A stretch of DNA of 64,000 nucleotides from Hepsetus odoe (taxonomy: Eukaryota; Chordata; Actinopteri; Characiformes; Hepsetidae): NCBI GenBank assembly GCA_017165825.1, contig CM029374.1:10975589-11039588 (forward strand). The letters are read 5' to 3'. The notes beneath the pieces were generated by a model. The model ran no database searches. It saw only the letters and a program-made list of their open reading frames with translations, and had not been told where the DNA came from. A program made the position numbers and the translations under genes. Shown piece after piece: positions 48,151-58,880 of the stretch. The first letter of the stretch is position 1. Each line of letters opens with the position of its first letter.

Positions 48151-48854
48151 CGCTGGTCTGGATTAAATAACGACCAGAGAGAGAGAGAGAGAGACATGGT
48201 GTCCCATGAATGGCAACCACTGGTGGAACTGGTTTTCCCTCTGGATTGGTATGCAGCTTATGCTGTTTTATAAACTATACATGATATGGGCACCTGTCAT
48301 TAGGAAAATGTAGATCAAATAAGTATGAAATACTGTTTTGTTTTTATAAAATGATTTAATGATTCTACATATTTTTTATAAACGATATTATTTCATTATA
48401 GGCTGTATTTAAGGGTTAAAAACCAGTAAGGTCCATTCTTACACCCAGTTCATGATTTGGCCCCTTCTGCCCTCCTTCAATAAGGACTCACTCGCGGGCG
48501 CCCTCTAGCGTTTCTCACAGTTTCTCTCACCTGAAGAGGAGAAAAGAAGGTGAGCGGCTCCTAAACTCACTCTGGCATAAAGCACACATGTTCTCCAAGT
48601 AGGTCCAACACCAGAGGGCGTCCCAGTGAAGCTTTTGTACGAGCTGGAAATGCTCAGTATTGCACTGTCAAATGCACCTGCTTTCTCAGTGCAGAATTGC
48701 ATAAAATAGCAATAATGATGGCTTCTGATTGGCCAGAACCTAATTACTGTAAACAAAAGACACTGGCGATTTATTACAGTTGTTTTCTCAGTTGCTAACT
48801 CACAGACAACATGTTTTCAAGACTCTTCACACATTTGCCTTAACACTTTATGTT
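48151..48854. other. Gene-free intergenic DNA
   Basis: A short (GA)n run lies at 48178-48195. Nothing else was recognised. Confidence 0.5.
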
Positions 48855-49027
48855 TGTAACCCATACCAGAGTTACACTTGAGCAAGATACTGTCACCATC
48901 ACTGCTCCTCGGGCACTTTAAATAGTTGACCCCTGGTGCAAATGTGTGTGTGGGTTAAAAGCAGAGGCTGCATTTCGTTGTGGTTCACTGTTCTGTGTTT
49001 CACAATGACAATTAGTCACTTTCACTT
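48855..49027 (+). mobile_element. SINE copy lacking its head (hexamer-tail family)
   Basis: Body and tail only: acacttgagcaagatactgt, gcatttcgttgtggttcact, cacaatgacaattagtcact and ttcactt. Confidence 0.8.
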
Positions 49028-49284
49028 CTTATAAACATGGACCAAGTCAGATAGTGCTGAAGGGAATATCCACATTGAAAAATGGTGGTGGTTCACCTAT
49101 GCTTTGGCCTGTTTTGCTCTACGTGCTCCAAGCAGCTCAATGCACCACAAAGCGGACTACAGCAATGTAGATAATGTCTCCAAATCCACCCCTCCCTCAC
49201 CTGGTTCAGTCTGTTTTTCTTTCATTGTTCCTGCTGAGGGGTGAAGTCAGTTCACTCATGAGTGCATTCCTGTGTATGGTTCAA

Positions 49285-49480
49285 GCCCCATCATCAAGTT
49301 TGCAGACAGCACAAAGGTGGTGGGCCTGATCAGAGGTGAAGACAACATGGCCTACAGGGATGAGGTTCAACACCTGGCCTGAGAGGTGCACCCATAACAA
49401 CTTAATTCTAAACACACAGAAAATAAAGGAGATCATTGTGGACTTCAGATGAGCTAGGAGCCACCGCCACACTCATTTCT
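49285..49480 (+). pseudogene. L2-like reverse transcriptase fragment
   Basis: Reads approximately IIKFADSTKVVGLIRGEDN, matching the FADD region of the LINE at 34380-34440. Asp-Asp has changed to Asp-Ser and a stop follows. Confidence 0.75.
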
Positions 49481-50454
49481 TCAACCTCATATGTATGAAA
49501 CCAGCTGTATATTTGTGCATATTTGTCTCCATTTGCATGAAGGCTGACTTTTTCATAATCAGTGAAACACGGTTTTACAGTGTCTCACTCTGTGTCCTGA
49601 TCTGAAGCCAACTGGGGTGCGTACGGAGGAAGGCAATGCACAGGGGGCGGCCCAAGAATGTCCAATAAGACCTACCAAAAACTTGCTTTTAACTAGTGTT
49701 CTGCAGGCTTGTTCAACATTACAGAAAGCAGCTCGGTGCTGTTTTTCTCACCCAAATATTAATAATGGATGCCTTAGAAACTTCAGCTTATAGTTACAGC
49801 TCAGACTGGGATTTATCAGAGATTTTTTAAGAGAATAACTTCTCTTTCATACTCATTTGTTGGGAAGATCTGTGGTAATGTTTGCTGTGTGTTTGTGTGG
49901 ATGGAAAACCCCCTTCATGAGTGTGTATGTGTGTGTATTGCTTATGCAGTTATCATTTACTGTTGTGAAGAGTAATGGAGAAAGACAGGTTTAACACATT
50001 CTCTTCCAACCTAACAAGCAAACAAGCAGCTTTGTTTTTTTTTTTAGACCATGAACATCGACTTAACCTTTGAAGTCCATGTTCCTGGTTTAGAAAAATT
50101 AAAGAGATTAAAGCACAATTTTTACTCCCCCGGTTTAGGCCACCGGTTGCTCTGCCTTGGCAAAATAAAAGTAATTATTCTATGGGCTGTGGGCATGTTT
50201 GAGCCAGTTGTTTGCATGTCTGGCCTTGGAGAAAGAGTGCGCAGTGAAGTGTTGGATTTCTTTTCAACCTTTTTTTGAATTTCATTTCCATTTGATGACA
50301 GTATGCATGATGATACTGGCTGGTCACTGGCTACAAAATGCCACATCCTGGTCAGTTAAAAAATTTTATTGTTGCAGAAATTTCATAAGAAAGTTTATAA
50401 TGGATGTAAGTCTTGTGTAATATAGTAATTAGGGGATAAACTGCATAATCTGGG
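49481..50454. other. Gene-free intergenic DNA
   Basis: No gene or named repeat recognised. Confidence 0.45.
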
Positions 50455-50735
50455 TGCACCCTGAACAGCTCGCCAGTCCATCGCAGGACAGACACTCAGA
50501 CAAACATATACACGCTCACACACACACCCAGGGGGCAATTTAGCATCTCTAATCCACCTGAGTTGCAGGTCTTTGGATGGTGGGAGGAAATAGGAGCACC
50601 AGGAGGAAACCCATACAGACACGTGGAGAACATGCAAATTCCACACAGAAAGGACCCAGACCTCCCCACCTGAGAATAGAACCCAGCATGTCCTCGATGT
50701 GAGGCAACAGCACTACACACTGTGTCACTGTTTGC
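50455..50735 (+). repeat. Dispersed teleost repeat, best copy
   Basis: Reads ccagtccatcgcaggacaga, a CA run, cccagggggcaatttagcat, tctttggatggtgggaggaa, ggagaacatgcaaattccac and the closing gaggcaacagcactac. This unit is common across fish genomes. All four copies in the window lie on the plus strand. I do not assign a class. Confidence 0.7.
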
Positions 50736-50999
50736 TACAGAATACTCATGTGTGAGGATGGTGTGGAGTCTACAAACATAACCAGACAAGGCTGTTGGTC
50801 AACTCTTTAAAAAAAAAAAAAAAAAAACTGCACCAAAATACGTGCACCTTGAGTCATCACAGATGATACGTGATGTGGCAGCCTATCAGCTACACTGTCA
50901 AAGTGGTCAGATCATGTTGAAAAAAAAAAGGGAGTGTTTGTCATCTAAGCATTTCAACCTTCCAGTCAAACCTCAAACAGAAATGCTCAAATTACTGTT

Positions 51000-51560
51000 A
51001 TGAAACCACTTTAAAGAATAAAGCATGAGAACAAGAGGTTTGTAAAATGAAGAGCATGTCTGCTCTGGAAGAGAAATTCTGCTGCAATTAAATATACAGA
51101 GAAAACGTCTAACATTCTTTGGCTCATAAAATGAACAATGAGTGCAGGTACAAGGTAGATATGCAGAATAAAGTGGATGAAGTGAACGTTATTCTTTCCA
51201 AAGTGAAGCAGAGTAACTGACCCATTGATCATCTGGATTATGTAGAACTGGCTAAACCTTGATGACCTTTGGTGTGTTTTTACTGTAATACTAGTCAGTA
51301 CTAATAGAGTTAATGTATACAATTAATGTAAGTAACTATGCATATAATCTAATAGAATTCATTGAATAGACTTTATTGTTTAGTGTGAAATGTTTGTGTT
51401 TTTTTTTTATGTGTTTGCTTTTATATTTTATAATGCATTGAGGTAGGGGAACCACCCCCCACAATTTGGTTGTACATTTGTACAATGACAATAAAGCCTA
51501 TTCTATTCTATTCTATTAATATTTATTTTAAGTGGCTGTTATGCTGAGGCCACACTGATT
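51000..51560. repeat. Unclassified duplicated sequence, copy A
   Basis: The segments 51108-51310 and 51525-51560 match 52973-53215 with many substitutions (for example gtctaacattc, gatccattgatcat, ctgaggcca). A LINE 3' tail at about 51430-51518 interrupts this copy. Confidence 0.6.
51430..51518 (+). mobile_element. LINE 3' end with (ATTCT)n tail
   Basis: Contains gtacaatgacaataaagcct followed by attctattctattctatt. This is the same kind of 3' end as the LINE at 35378, so it is probably an L2-like 5'-truncated insertion. Confidence 0.65.
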
Positions 51561-51725
51561 CAATGTTGAGTTTAACAAAAATGTTATCAAGTCAAGAGGA
51601 GAAACTATGTCTAGCACCTGCATGATGGTAAGCATGCAATGATGCAGAAGATAGGATAGTTGTTTGATTCCTAGAAAGATGTTGGGTTTATGAGCCAGGT
51701 GTTTTGCAACAATGCAACAACAAGG

Positions 51726-51904
51726 GTGGCAGTGGTCTAGTGGTAGGGTACTTGCCTATGGATCAAGATGTCCCAGGTTCGAATCCTACCTCTGGCACTT
51801 ACACCATTGGGTTCCTGAGCAAGGTCCTTAACCCTGACTTGCTCCAGATACTGTCCCTGTAATTAGGACATGGAAGTCGTCTGCTAAATAATGTAAATGT
51901 AACA
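51726..51904 (+). mobile_element. tRNA-headed SINE of a second family (V-SINE/HpaI-like tail)
   Basis: Head gggtggcagtggtctagtgg and B-box-like caggttcgaatcct. The 3' end gtcgtctgctaaataatgta with aatgtaa resembles the conserved 3' domain of fish V-SINE/HpaI-type elements. Its head and tail are distinct from the hexamer-tail family. Confidence 0.75.
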
Positions 51905-52384
51905 TGTTGACTTTGCCAAAAGTTTCTCAGAGTGTTCAAATGAAGCTATGCTGAACACAGTATTAAAGAACTGGTGTTATAATAATGAAAAGGAGGTGAG
52001 AAGAAAGAAAAGTGCAAGGAGCTGGAAAATGGGAATTGGCCACAGACTGGATCTACAACAAACTCCAAAATACTGACAGGCTGCAGTCCCACCCAGGTCC
52101 TCTGCCATTTAGATTCATCAAAAGAATCTGCCCTGTAAACATTTCCACCTGACTCATAAAACCCTGAGGGTAGACTGTCATGGTGAAGCCCACGCCGCAG
52201 ACTTCAGTTTCCTGACTGAAGGTTTTCAACAAAAAAGCTATAGTCCAGAAAGATTAGAAAGAATGTTTGAAAGCTGGAAGGATTTGGTTGTGCATATTGT
52301 ATGCAAAAATGTTAATCGTAAACAAGTCTGGGCTTAGGGTTCAGGGCTGAAAATGTGCTTTTAATGCACCAACATTCTCTTCAA
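51905..52384. other. Gene-free intergenic DNA
   Basis: No feature recognised. Confidence 0.4.
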
Positions 52385-52545
52385 ATCATTGCTTAAAGGG
52401 CACATGCTGCACCCCTCCCACACTATCCTCTCATTCCTCCTGTCAGGTGAAAGATTCTGTAGCACATGGGTGTTTACTGTCATGATGGTAAACAGTTTCT
52501 TTCCCCCAGGCCATCAGGCTGCAAAACTGACTTACATCAAAAACA
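52385..52545 (+). pseudogene. L2-like LINE C-terminal fragment
   Basis: Reads approximately PSHTILSFLLSGERFCSTWV, then NSFFPPGHQAAKL. This corresponds to the end of the LINE coding region at 34910-35048. Confidence 0.7.
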
Positions 52546-52972
52546 AACACACACCATGTAATTCCATGTATTTTATAATGCGTCATGTTTATTCACTATT
52601 GACTAACCCGAGGCTCATTGACATTTGTGTTTATTTAACAATTTTGCATCTTGTTTTATATATTGGTCTCTTTATCATCAGGCTGATTTTGTTTCCATGC
52701 CTTTAAGACTCATTATTTCGCATATTTCCATCTTGGTTGAAATGCTCCTGTAACACACCAACTTCAGTGTGAATGGGTGGAGGGAAAACACCAGACGAGT
52801 AGAGAGAATGCATTTGTTTTGGGTGACATCATGATGTGAAGCAACAGGCTGTTTTTCCAGCTTGATGTTCAGATCTAGACTTTCTGGAGTGTGGAGTGAC
52901 TGTTTTGGAGACTTGTTAACCATGTTAAAGTAATGGAAGCATTTTATTTCAGCAATTTGGTTTATTTTTGGC

Positions 52973-53215
52973 AGGTCTAACATTCCTGGGCTGAAAAAAT
53001 GTACAATAAGTGCAGATGCAAGTTAGATGTGCTGAATGAAGCGATCCAGTAAGAGTTTCTTTCAGAATTAGCTAAGGTTATTGATCCATTGATCATTTGT
53101 ATTAAGTAGAATTGGCTTCAGTGATTATTTACTATAATACTATTTAGTTCTAAACTTAATACAGCTTTGTGACATTCATTAAGAGTAGCTATTTGTGTTG
53201 CTGAGGCCAGACTGG
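52973..53215. repeat. Unclassified duplicated sequence, copy B
   Basis: Diverged counterpart of copy A at 51108-51560, about 1.85 kb away in the same orientation. No open frame is shared. Confidence 0.6.
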
Positions 53216-53544
53216 CCTAGTCTTTTGACATTTCCCTACTGCTTCCCAACCGATTGATTTTTGACGTCTTCTGCAGTCGACCGATGGTTCGACATGGCAT
53301 TGCTGATTAAACATCACAACAATTTGCATGAGGGAATACTGATATTAATATATGTGACAAATTGTCCAGGTTTGCACTACTTTTTTTTTATATGGTTTGC
53401 CACCATATTAAAATAACTGAAAAGCTTTCAACACCACCAAAAATTGATGCAATGTGCACATTGTGTGCATATTTTATAAATTGGTATTTTGGTAGCCACC
53501 ATTCTGTCACCATCCTAATCTCTCTTGAACCAAATCTCATTGAG

Positions 53545-53900
53545 TTGACTAAAGAATTATCTACACCAATCAGCATCAGTGTGAAAACCACTGACAAGTA
53601 AAGTGAATAACACTGACCTTCTCTCATTGCAGCACCCTCTTCAGCAGCATAATGCAGCCTGTTACCCTGTCAAAATGGTCTAAGAAACATTTTTAAAAAT
53701 TCAAAGTGTTGACTCTAAACTCAATCTGATTGAGCTGTTATGATATGTGCTAGTTCCATTCATGGACTTACATGACTTAAAGGATCTGCTGCAAACATCT
53801 TGGTGCCAGAAATCACAGTACACCTTCAGCACACCCTTCAAGTGGATTTCATGCCATGATGGGTCGAAGCTGATTCAGACAAAAGAGGGAGAAACCTTCG
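53545..53900. repeat. Degenerate dispersed teleost repeat
   Basis: Holds pieces of a repeat common in fish genomes: ctacaccaatcagcatcagt, gaccactgacaagtaaagtg-like text at about 53585-53605, and gatctgctgcaaacatcttg gtgccagaaa at about 53780-53810. The pieces are heavily mutated. Confidence 0.5.
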
Positions 53901-54089
53901 GACAGGTCGATTTATTTTTGAGGCTGAGTATATATAGTTCCCAAGTAGGCTTAATCTCTGTCTAATAAACCAATCCCAAACCTCTTTCCAGCTTTTTGGA
54001 GAACTGCCTGTTTCAATGTGCATGTTAGTGCTTGCACAATTCCAGAGGTACACATACATTAGGTACACATACCTAAGAACTAGGCCACC

Positions 54090-54312
54090 GGTGCAGCGGT
54101 GGCCTAGTGCTTAGGGTGTTGGCCAATAGGTTGCCCTGAGGTACCCTTGAGCTAGGTGCCGTCCCTGTCACTGCTCCCCGGGCGCTTTCAATAGCTGCCC
54201 ACTGCTGCACAGGATTGAGTGTGCATGGGTTAAATGCAGAGGTCCAATTTCGTTGTGGTTCACTGTCTGCTGTGCTGTGACCTTGCAATGTCAAGGGTTG
54301 TCACTTTCACTT
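54090..54312 (+). mobile_element. tRNA-headed SINE copy (hexamer-tail family)
   Basis: Starts tgcagcggtggcctagtgct (A-box-like) but has lost the B-box segment by deletion (gttggccaataggttgccct). It keeps the body and the gtcactttcactt tail. Confidence 0.88.
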
Positions 54313-54777
54313 CACATTAGTGCATTTACAAATGCAGGTTATCAAGTATTATGGCCTCTGTTTGAGTCTTTAAATATGACTTCCGATATGTCTGGCAGAT
54401 TTTGCATGGCACATACATGTGAATCAGGTGAGTTGGTGTTCCTAAGGGAGTGATCACAGGTTAGGTTTTTTTGAGGGACATTCTTAGACAGTTGCATTAC
54501 ACTTGACGTTCTATGTAACATCTTAGCAACACTTCATAAAGACATATAGGAAAAGTCTTATTGACAATAGAAACAAGCAGAAATGTTTACAGCACTTGCT
54601 TGATGGAGGCATCCTTTTGGTAAAATCCGGTTACAACTCCACAACTGAGCGCTGGGCTTGAATCCAGCCACTATCCAGCTGAAGGCCAATAATAGGGTCA
54701 ATTTACAACATGGCAGTTTGGGCAAATATCTAGTTAGCCCAGTTACATAACGCTATATAATTGCATTAAATTGCTAT

Positions 54778-54850
54778 ACTACTTGACAAAAATTTGTGGA
54801 CACCTTCTAATTAGTGTTTTTAACTGTTTCACCCACACTTACTGCATAAA
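54778..54850. mobile_element. Short Tc1-like end fragment
   Basis: The text acttgacaaaaatttgtgga cacctt resembles terminal repeats of fish Tc1-like elements. No partner end was found. Confidence 0.35.
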
Positions 54851-56150
54851 TGTGCAGGTTAAAAAGCAGGGGTGTCCCGCTCTACCTTCAAGAAGCTTTT
54901 GAAGACACTTCTCCTTTAAAAGAGCACCTGCTCCTAACATTCAAACCCACCTTACCTGCACTGATTACTACTTATTCATCACTTCAACCCCTTAATTCTG
55001 CAGCTTTAAATTGTTTATTTATTATGTTTATGCTGTCATTACATTTAAATAAAAAAATTAAGTACATGTTCACTCCTTAGTTCTTACAGCTGTAGTGTGA
55101 AAGTTATTCCTCACTTGTAAGTTACTTTGGAAAAGGCAATGTTAAATGAGGAATGCAGCCATTCAGTCTCCTCAGACAATTACAGCAGTAGAATTAGTTG
55201 TCTGGGATTGCTCTTCAATGTTTAGGTCCTTAAACTGCAATGAGAGGAAATCTTAAAGCAAACAATAATATTCTTGAGAACTGTATGCTTCCAACATCAT
55301 GAATCTTGGAGAAAGCCCTTACTGTTTCAGCATGAGTATGTACCTCCACAATTCAGGGTCTACAAAGTTTTGAGTGGATGAAAGAATTACAATGCTCAGC
55401 ACGCATGGACTTCATGTTCACTCAGACGTTTTCTGTGCAGTTACATGTATTTGTCCAATGAATTCAAAAGCACTTAGAAGAAACTTGCTTGACTATAGTT
55501 TCTTGTGAGTTTCGTTTGTGATTTGTGTTTGTTTTGGTGCTGTCGCAATTGCAGCACAGACGTAAGATGCAAGAGCAGCCTCCTATTCTCAGCAGGTGTC
55601 TGCATGTCTGGTATGCTTTTAAAGTCCCAGCATAAATACAGGCCATAATTATGATTCCTGTCCTCAACTGTCAGCTCTGCTGCACAAATGTTTTAGGCGT
55701 TCCCTTCCATGAATTAAATTAGGATGAACAGAGCAGATCACTCCCTCTATAAACACACACACAAAGTGTGTTTTTCTCACAGTTTGCATCTTCAGTGTTC
55801 ACTAAAAGGCCGCTGAGAAAAAAAAAACCTGGATGGTTTAAACACGGTGGGGGTTTTCATGGGTTTGGCAGTGTGGTCCAATGAGATGTAAAAATAACCA
55901 TCAAAGTAAATGCACAGACTGTCAGTTTGCATTTAATAATGGCTATCAATTTAATCTACATTCCCTTAATGCTCCCTGACATTTCAACATCAGAAAATCA
56001 CATAGACTGGACCTTAGTGTAGGGCCACAAATAAAAACATGAAAAAATGAATTTGAAACAATCACATGACCTGCATTGTCAATTTCAATGTTGCTTTTGC
56101 AGAGCTCTCTCTTATCATCATATTATCAAATTAAGTAATTAATCTGAACA
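54851..56150. other. Gene-free intergenic DNA
   Basis: No exon or clear repeat recognised. Confidence 0.45.
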
Positions 56151-56154
56151 AATC

Positions 56155-56200
56155 AAACTTTATTTGTCCCAAAGGAAATTCCAGAAGGTATATTTAAAAC
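56155..56200 (-). mobile_element. LINE 3' end fragment
   Basis: The minus strand reads approximately ggaatttcctttgggacaaa taaagtttga, a common 3' end of fish non-LTR elements. Very short. Confidence 0.4.
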
Positions 56201-56640
56201 ATACAAAACAAAAAAAAAACATCAAATGAACTTCGAATAAATAAAATAAAAACCCATATATGCTTTCAAAGAAAAAGAAGAAAAAAAAGATAAACCAGGA
56301 AGCCTTGAGAAAAAATATACCACTACCTAACCTTTTCAAAACAGCATGTAAAATACCACTGGGATATAATCTCTGTAATATAATCTGCTGTATAATCTAA
56401 AAAAAATGCCAAATTCAGAGTTCTGGAATGCACAGCCAAAATAAATGATTGAAGACATGTGCAATGCCTTGAACTGAGGTCTGATTGTCTAGCTGTATCA
56501 AAATATATTCAATGTTGGAATTATATTTAGCCTAATCTCCGTATCCTTTTCTGTTAAGGCTATTCTCAACTCCCCTTTCTGCCTGCTTAGCCGCCCTTAC
56601 CTGTCTATACCTGTTGGTCTACTTCAGGGTGTGACTGGAT

Positions 56641-56646
56641 TATAAA
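56641..56646 (+). promoter_or_regulatory. phgr1-like: TATA box of the phgr1-like gene
   Basis: TATAAA within ggattataaattcac, about 30 bp upstream of a short putative 5' UTR exon that ends with donor gtaaga at 56698. Confidence 0.6.
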
Positions 56647-56670
56647 TTCACCCAGAGCAGCATACTCACC

Positions 56671-56697
56671 TCACTGGTGTTCTAAGAGAGGTGCAAG
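56671..56697 (+). other. phgr1-like: Putative non-coding first exon of the phgr1-like gene
   Basis: The start is set from the TATA box spacing, so it is approximate. The end is a good donor (gaggtgcaag|gtaaga). The matching acceptor ttatcttgcag ends at 56910. Confidence 0.5.
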
Positions 56698-56950
56698 GTA
56701 AGATACTCATCACTGATTGTTCATGTTCATGGTATGCAGTCTCTCTACAGGGAGACTGTGAAGGTAATGTTTTTTGGTGATTGGTGAAGTTATTGGTGAT
56801 GAGCTCTGCATCATGCAGCTGCAGCATCAGGAGTGAAAAAATAATAAAAAGTAAAGCAATGAACAAGTTCAGACTGTATGGGTGAGTTAATGGTCTGTTT
56901 TATCTTGCAGTGTTGATCCTGACCATCCTGTTAAGCTTGAGAGCATCACA

Positions 56951-57676
56951 ATGAGTGACCCACAAGCAGGTGAGTGTTTTACAATGTAGAACTGGACAAG
57001 CATTAAATATCTGAAGAGCTTTTCATTGCGGTCATAACAAAAGCATGTAACTCAAAGTGATATTATTACAAAAGAAGGACAGAAAAAGGCCAAAAAAAAA
57101 GGTTTTAGTATGGAGCATTTCTGAAGCTCCTGTTCTCTTAAGATGGCATTTTTCTGCATCCCCAGATGATGATATACCAATTGAAAAATGGAGACTGAAA
57201 TTGCTTTTGCGATGAAACTTAAGTTTTACTTTAATGATCTGAAATTGATTTTACTTTTTATCTTTTACATGAACAGACCCTAATGCAAAGGTAATGCCTT
57301 AATTCACTTTTTTTTCAAACTTTACTGCTACTTACATGCCCTTACCACCATGTTTGCTAGTTATTTGTCCATAACATAATGATCATGTTTCCTATTGATT
57401 TTACTGCTAGAGGTCAATGAGCTATTATTGATATGCAGAATTCAAAGTCCATGTCTTTTCTAGACCACGGCGGGGACAGACCCCACCGGTCACGGTAAAG
57501 GAAAAGAGCATGGCCATGGCCATGGTCATGGTCATGGACACGGACACGGACATGGTCAGGGCAAGGACCAGGGCAAGGACCAGGGCAAGGACCAGGGCCA
57601 GGGCCAGGGCCAGGGCCAGGGCCAGGGCCACGGCCACGGCCACGGAGATCACGGCAAAGGGAAAGGAGGAAAATGA
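56951..57676 (+). CDS. phgr1-like: Histidine/glycine-rich protein, phgr1-like (3 coding exons)
   Basis: Coding segments are 56951-56969, 57277-57290 and 57464-57676. Total 246 nt, or 81 residues. The exon holding the ATG starts at 56911. All junctions are GT-AG and in frame: MSDPQA, split Asp, PNAK, then TTAGTDPTGHGKGKE. The last exon codes a (HG)n run, three GKDQ units, a (QG)n run, (HG)3 and a basic end KGKGGK. The protein has no signal peptide, membrane helix or cysteine. Mammalian PHGR1 (proline, histidine and glycine-rich 1) is about the same length, is His/Gly-rich and, as I recall, lies next to CCDC9B and INAFM2. Position plus composition therefore support orthology, though this copy has Gln/Lys/Asp instead of many prolines. 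Function is unknown in any species as far as I know. The His-Gly runs could bind Zn, Ni or Cu, which is inference only. A chance in-frame repeat is unlikely given the TATA box, splice sites and poly-A signal. Confidence 0.75.
57277..57290 (+). CDS. phgr1-like: phgr1-like 14-nt microexon
   Basis: Acceptor acatgaacag and donor gtaatg enclose accctaatgcaaag. It is required to keep the frame from MSDPQA to the repeat exon (19+14 = 33 nt). Skipping it would shift the last exon out of frame. Confidence 0.65.
57508..57655 (+). repeat. Coding hexamer/dodecamer repeat tract
   Basis: Runs of GGCCAT, GGACAC, GGCAAGGACCAG and GGCCAG units lie inside the last phgr1-like exon. All are multiples of three, so length changes would keep frame. 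Confidence 0.9.
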
Positions 57677-57742
57677 TTTGAGTGTTTATGAAGTTTTGAT
57701 GAATGCAAATCTTTTTCATGCTTGAACATTATTCATTGAATT

Positions 57743-57748
57743 AATAAA
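57743..57748 (+). terminator. phgr1-like: Poly-A signal of the phgr1-like gene
   Basis: AATAAA 67 bp after the TGA stop, in attaataaagtatg. Confidence 0.7.
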
Positions 57749-57875
57749 GTATGTAATTAAAGCATCGTTATGTACTTGTCTTCACTGGATGGATAGGCTT
57801 CTAAAGAGTTGCGCAGGGTTCAAGAACATGTTTTTTTGCAGTTGCTTCTTCAAATGCAGACATGTCAGTCAAAGT

Positions 57876-57950
57876 GGGTGAGTGCAGAACATGGAGGGTG
57901 TGTGCAGAACATGGTGGTTGTAAGCAGAACATGGTGGGTGTGTCGAGTTT
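57876..57950. repeat. Short tandem repeat, about 23-25 bp unit
   Basis: Three imperfect copies of gtgcagaacatggtgggtgt (at about 57882, 57902 and 57925). Confidence 0.8.
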
Positions 57951-58354
57951 TGCAAGTGGTAAAGCACTAAAAAAACAGTGGGGGGAGCACTGACTAAAGG
58001 TCTAAAGCAGTTTTACTGAATGAAGGTGAGACATGTAGTTGTTTTAATAATATAGTTTGGTATAAAACCTGATTGCCACGCAGTTTTAAATGGTTAAGAT
58101 TATTAGATCATTAGTTGTGTACAGTGTTGATCTAAACAGCAATGTTGTCAAGAGTCAAGAGCAGAGGTTGTGATGATTCTCATCTATTTAAACTATATTT
58201 TCCAGAGGGATTCAATTTAAAGATTTAAGTGTCAGTAAAATGTATGTTAGTATAACTGCATGCGGTAAAATATATGCAGTAAGAATTAATGATGGCATAA
58301 TAGTACCTGGTTGGTTTGGTAGCTTTCATAGTAAAAAAAAAAAAAAATCTCTAG
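57951..58354. other. Gene-free DNA
   Basis: A poly-A tract lies at 58334-58347, next to the end of the L2-like LINE. No other feature was seen. Confidence 0.5.
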
Positions 58355-58454
58355 TTTAATTCAATTCAATTTATTCTTGTATAGCGCCTTTCACTACAGA
58401 GTTGCCCCAAAGCACTTTACAAAGATGGTAGACAGGTTATAGTACTAGAAGTTA

Positions 58455-58880
58455 AAGCCAGACGACTATGGAAGAGAGGAACCAAAAACTCCACTGTGTG
58501 GAGAAAAAAAACCTCTGAAGGTCCAAGGTCGACTGGCTACCCAACCCCCTTGGGTATACTACCAGTACAAAGTTAGATCGGGTTTAACCCCAGGATCAGC
58601 ACAGAGTCCTAAGCTGCTTCCCAGGCTCAGCAAGTCAAGCACGGCCCCAGGTACCAGTGAGCCGCAAGGATGATGGAACAGGTTACAGTAATAGATGTTT
58701 AAGATGTTTAAGCCGGACGACTACGGAGGAGAGGAACCAAAAACTCCACTATGTGGAGAAAAAAACCTCTGAGGGTCCAAGGTCAACCGGCTACCCAACC
58801 CCCTTGGGTATACTAAGAGTACAGAGTTAGTTTGGTTTTAAACTCCAGGATCAGTGAGGAGTCCCAAGTTGCTTCCAGGT
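58455..58880 (-). repeat. Internal tandem duplication in the LINE 3' UTR
   Basis: The segments 58455-58625 and 58709-58878 are similar direct copies, both holding ggaaccaaaaactccact, tggagaaaaaa, cctctga.ggtccaaggtc and acccaacccccttgggtata. The 38041 copy has only one unit. Confidence 0.85.

Noticed and set aside
56950..57676. Antimicrobial His-rich peptide or silk-like protein as the identity of the repeat gene
   Set aside because: No signal peptide is encoded. The gene neighbourhood and size fit phgr1 better, although composition alone would not exclude other His-rich families.
57414..57725. Antisense and shifted open frames (Gly-Pro, Ala-Leu, Arg-Ala runs) over the phgr1-like last exon
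   Set aside because: Every frame of a hexamer repeat stays open. Only the frame giving HG/QG links to proper splice sites, an ATG and a terminal stop near the poly-A signal.
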